Positions 5,969 to 7,888 of a DNA stretch of 7,888 nt are shown piece after piece. Below the pieces are notes generated by a model. The model worked only from the letters and a program-made list of their open reading frames with translations. It did not search any database and was not told the origin of the DNA. The stretch is from Gammaproteobacteria bacterium (GTDB lineage: Bacteria; Pseudomonadota; Gammaproteobacteria; Ga0077536): NCBI GenBank assembly GCA_003540955.1, contig DPMX01000205.1, positions 1-7,888 on the forward strand, given 5' to 3'. Within the stretch, counting starts at the first letter, position 1. Each line of letters begins with the position of its first letter. The translations under genes were made by a program, and so were the position numbers.

Positions 5969-6988
5969 ATGAAAATTGATACCCTAATGCCTGCGCTCGA
6001 ACCCAGTTCCGTAGGGAAACGAGCGCGAGAAATTGAAGCGGCAGGGTATGATTGCGCGTGGACTTTCGAAGCTACCAACGATCCATTTTTTCCCCTAGCA
6101 TTTGCGGCGGCGGCGACCACACGTATTGAAATCGGCACCAATATTGCCGTTGCGTTTGCGCGCACTCCATTTTCTATGGCGCAAACAGCATGGGATCTGC
6201 AAAGATATTCTGCCGGTCGTCTTCGATTAGGTCTTGGCACCCAAGTCCGCGCGCATATTGAACGTCGCTTCTCCGCGGACTTTGACAATCCAGCTGCGCG
6301 TGTAACGGATTACATTCGCTGCGTGCGCGCGATCTGGGATACTTTCCAAAACGACACGCGGCCTAATTACGACGGCCCGTTTTATCACTTCAAAATGATC
6401 AATCCATTTTTCAACCCTGGTCCAATTGAATACCCCGATATTCCGATATACCTTGCGGGAGTGAATCCGCGCATGTGTCGCGCCGCGGGTGAAGTCGCCG
6501 ACGGTTTTCATGTGCACCCGATGCATTCGGTTAGCTATTTAAATGACGTCGTTCGACCAGCACTTGATCAAGGGGCACGAAAACGAGGCAAATCCGTTTC
6601 GGATTTGGAGATCTACGCACCTGTTTTCGTTATTACCGGGGACACTCCAGCCGAGTGCACAGCAATGGAAACCGACGTGCGTCGACAAATAGCTTTTTAC
6701 GGCTCGACCCCAAGCTACGGAGCGCTGCTACAACATCATGGCTTCAGTGACCTCGGCAAACGACTGAATAGTTTAATGCGGGCAGGTAAGTTGGACGAAA
6801 TGGGAAGTTCCCTGCCGGACAAATTGATCGAGGAGGTCGCAATTATTTGCCCGCCGGGGGAAGTCGGAACCCGACTGCGTGAGCGTTATGACGGCGTGCT
6901 TGACCGCGTTTCGCTCTACATGGCCATGGGGCCTAATGTAGGCTTTAGCCGCTGGGACGAGCTAATTACGGCCATCCACGCCAATTAA
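5969..6988 (+). CDS. LLM-class oxidoreductase, MSMEG_2256-type (putatively F420-dependent)
   Basis: A 339-residue luciferase-like monooxygenase-fold (TIM-barrel) protein, most like the MSMEG_2256 subgroup usually annotated as F420-dependent. Recognisable segments are the N-terminal MKIDTLMPALEPSSVGKRA, GYDCAWTFEATNDPFFPLAFAA (26-47), the strand IEIGTNIAVAFARTPFSMA (53-71), WDLQRYSAGRLRLGLGTQVRAHIERRFS (75-102), and PDIPIYLAGVNPRMCRAAGEVADGFHVHP (156-184). This is the normal full-length layout with no truncation. It would use F420H2 or FMN to reduce or oxygenate an organic substrate; the cofactor is inferred from the family name only, and no F420 biosynthesis gene is in the window. A weak GGTG (5957-5960) lies eight bases before the ATG. 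The DUF427 gene follows after 17 bases, so co-transcription is very likely. Confidence 0.93.
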   Translation: MKIDTLMPALEPSSVGKRAREIEAAGYDCAWTFEATNDPFFPLAFAAAATTRIEIGTNIAVAFARTPFSMAQTAWDLQRYSAGRLRLGLGTQVRAHIERRFSADFDNPAARVTDYIRCVRAIWDTFQNDTRPNYDGPFYHFKMINPFFNPGPIEYPDIPIYLAGVNPRMCRAAGEVADGFHVHPMHSVSYLNDVVRPALDQGARKRGKSVSDLEIYAPVFVITGDTPAECTAMETDVRRQIAFYGSTPSYGALLQHHGFSDLGKRLNSLMRAGKLDEMGSSLPDKLIEEVAIICPPGEVGTRLRERYDGVLDRVSLYMAMGPNVGFSRWDELITAIHAN

Positions 6989-7005
6989 AAACCTGAGGTA
7001 TAACT

Positions 7006-7407
7006 ATGGAGCAGATCACATTAGTCAAAGACGCTATCCATAGACCGGATGACCCCCGACATTTTATGGAATACAAGTACGTGGACCAGTACTATGTTGC
7101 AAGGATTGGTAAGACTATCGTAGCGGAGTCGAGGACAATATTGAAACTCTCCGAAGTCGGCCACCACATATACGATCCGGTTCCCTACTTCCCCTTATCT
7201 GACACGCGGTTGGATTTATTGCAGGCCACCGATAAATCATCACATTGCCCATTGAAAGGGAATACACGATATTACGACTTCAATAATGGCGACTCTTACG
7301 TAGAAGCGGTTGGCTGGTGTTATTCGCAGGCATATGACTTCGCCAGTGTACTTGCTGCCTACGTGGCGTTCGACGACCGTTTGGTCGATATTAGCATGAC
7401 AAACTAA
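7006..7407 (+). CDS. DUF427 domain protein
   Basis: A small (133-residue) soluble protein with one DUF427 domain, whose biochemical function is not established. Features matching the family are GKTIVAESRTILKLSEVGHHIYDPVPYFP (35-63), corresponding to the strand with VAdS and the YYFP motif; SHCPLKG (79-85), matching the conserved CPxKG core; and a terminal Gly-Trp-Cys-Tyr followed by VAFDDR (120-125). GAGG at 6995-6998 lies seven bases before the ATG. It sits 17 bases after the LLM gene in an apparent operon. Families of this type are often found beside redox or catabolic genes, but no activity should be assigned from that. The stop codon lies within a 14-bp palindrome. Confidence 0.9.
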   Translation: MEQITLVKDAIHRPDDPRHFMEYKYVDQYYVARIGKTIVAESRTILKLSEVGHHIYDPVPYFPLSDTRLDLLQATDKSSHCPLKGNTRYYDFNNGDSYVEAVGWCYSQAYDFASVLAAYVAFDDRLVDISMTN

Positions 7408-7416
7408 ACGTTTAGT
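7403..7416. promoter_or_regulatory. perfect 14-bp palindrome at the DUF427 stop
   Basis: ACTAAACGTTTAGT is its own exact reverse complement and overlaps the stop codon of the DUF427 gene. With no loop it suits a dimeric regulator (for example TetR- or MarR-type) better than an RNA hairpin, though a five-pair stem with a four-base loop could form. It stands 230 bases upstream of the CMD gene. Confidence 0.4.
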
Positions 7417-7572
7417 GAGGTAAGTAACATACGGCTACTCTGAGACTATAACCGCTGCTCTCGCCTTTATGCTGACTTTGACCAATATCCACGGGCGTGT
7501 AACCTGGGACTTGAGGCACATTAGCGGGCGATCCGGCAGCGAGATCCAGCGAGTCTCTTTCATGAATGGATT

Positions 7573-7586
7573 TCAGGACTTCCTGA
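7573..7586. repeat. inverted repeat TCAGGA-CT-TCCTGA upstream of the CMD gene
   Basis: Six-base arms TCAGGA and TCCTGA flank a two-base centre, about 60 bases before the CMD-family GTG. Its position is suitable for an operator. The two-base centre makes an RNA hairpin of six full pairs impossible without opening. Confidence 0.35.
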
Positions 7587-7600
7587 CGCCGTTTAACACC

Positions 7601-7620
7601 GCGCGTTCGCAAATTTTTTT
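7601..7620 (+). terminator. possible short terminator with T7 tract
   Basis: GCG-CGTT-CGC (7601-7610) could form a three-pair GC stem, followed by AAA and seven T (7614-7620). The stem is much shorter than normal for a Rho-independent terminator, so this is weak. If real it would end transcripts arriving from the LLM-DUF427 operon before the CMD gene. Confidence 0.2.
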
Positions 7621-7645
7621 GATGACAACGAACTAAATAAACATC

Positions 7646-7888
7646 GTGCCAAAAATACCGTATAAACCAGCTCACATCAGAGAACCCGCCGGGATAGTAG
7701 AGGAGATCCGCAAACGTCGGGGTGGCGATCTTTTTAACCTCGACCGGATGCTGCTCCACAGTCCGCCGTTCGCAAAAGGTTGGAATACATTCCTCGGCAG
7801 CGTTAGGGAAGAATTAGATGTCTCATCTAAATTGTGCGAACTAGCAATCTGCCTTGTTGCTATCATCAACCGCGCAGATTACGAATAC
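7646..7888 (+). CDS. carboxymuconolactone decarboxylase (CMD/AhpD-fold) family protein, 3' end beyond the window
   Basis: The frame opens after TAA 7634-7636 and its only plausible start is GTG 7646; it runs open to the last base, giving 81 visible codons of a gene cut by the window edge. The product begins MPKIPYKP, continues RKRRGGDLFNLDRMLLHSPP (22-41) and GWN (45-47), and reaches LCELAICLVAIINRADYEY (63-81). This matches the N-terminal half of CMD-family proteins, where the RxGG, LDR-LLHSP and E-xxxx-VA-xxN-x-YE landmarks sit in that order. Members include 4-carboxymuconolactone decarboxylases and many uncharacterised homologues near redox genes. The AhpD-type CxxC pair cannot be judged because the rest is off-window. 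No Shine-Dalgarno is obvious before the GTG. It shares strand with the LLM-DUF427 run after a 238-base gap. Confidence 0.85.
   Translation, partial: MPKIPYKPAHIREPAGIVEEIRKRRGGDLFNLDRMLLHSPPFAKGWNTFLGSVREELDVSSKLCELAICLVAIINRADYEY

Larger units (their letters stand above)
7408..7645. other. 238-base gap between DUF427 and CMD-family genes
   Basis: I find no supported gene here. A + strand open frame with an ATG at 7469 ends at TAA 7634-7636 (55 codons) but has no Shine-Dalgarno and no recognisable product. The antisense open frame 7759-7412 runs opposite to the CMD coding sequence and looks spurious. The gap holds the 14-bp palindrome at its left end, a second repeat TCAGGA-CT-TCCTGA at 7573-7586, a weak GCG-CGTT-CGC element at 7601-7610 followed by AAA and seven T, and A/T-rich sequence before the GTG. 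It probably carries the promoter and operator of the downstream gene, but I cannot fix a promoter. Confidence 0.4.

Noticed and set aside
7469..7636. Plus-strand 55-codon open frame in the gap before the CMD gene
   Set aside because: It has no Shine-Dalgarno and no recognisable product, and its length is within chance expectation. Kept only as a note.
7412..7759. Minus-strand open frame of 115 codons
   Set aside because: It begins with GTG inside, and antisense to, the well-matched CMD-family coding sequence, matches no family I know, and has no good ribosome binding site.
1..7888. Mobile elements, CRISPR, phage or toxin-antitoxin genes
   Set aside because: No transposase, integrase, repeat-spacer pattern, terminal repeats or toxin/antitoxin families were seen; the genes look like ordinary chromosomal metabolism.

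Overview
The window is an ordinary-looking bacterial chromosomal stretch with roughly balanced base composition (an estimate by eye) and dense coding. Eight complete protein genes and one gene cut by the right edge can be supported. There are no tRNA or rRNA genes, CRISPR arrays, insertion sequences or prophage genes. The mix suggests a gammaproteobacterium, perhaps a marine or other free-living heterotroph: a SelO with a Ser-Cys-Ser-Ser tail, a YciV/RNase AM-type PHP phosphoesterase, and several accessory oxidoreductases, including a luciferase-like protein of the MSMEG_2256 type. The taxonomic guess is inference, and alphaproteobacteria or other lineages are not excluded.

Layout, left to right. 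A hormone-sensitive-lipase-type alpha/beta hydrolase is on the + strand (83-1024). It converges on a probable two-gene minus-strand unit: selO (3228-1621), then a small VOC/glyoxalase-fold protein (1572-1177). A 154-base divergent region (3229-3382) separates selO from a + strand PHP-domain phosphoesterase (3383-4207). This region holds a perfect 9-bp inverted repeat whose arms lie between or overlap candidate promoter elements. The PHP gene converges on a minus-strand, zinc-free quinone oxidoreductase-type MDR protein (5294-4293). A second divergent region (5295-5430) precedes a + strand run: a CinA C-terminal-domain protein (5431-5925), the LLM oxidoreductase (5969-6988), a DUF427 protein (7006-7407) and, after a 238-base gap, the 5' end of a carboxymuconolactone decarboxylase-family gene (from 7646, GTG start).

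How they may work together. SelO AMPylates proteins in redox homeostasis, and the VOC gene may be co-transcribed with it. LLM, DUF427 and CMD-family genes are the kind of set seen in accessory catabolic or xenobiotic-metabolism neighbourhoods, and the MDR reductase and the alpha/beta hydrolase would suit such a setting. No substrate can be named from sequence.

The most useful second-look points are: the partial CMD gene, easily missed because it starts with GTG and is truncated; the SelO with the C-terminal Cys but no visible partner Cys at the usual place; a CinA-like protein with changed active-site residues; and several palindromes between genes. I see no clear undescribed multi-gene system here.
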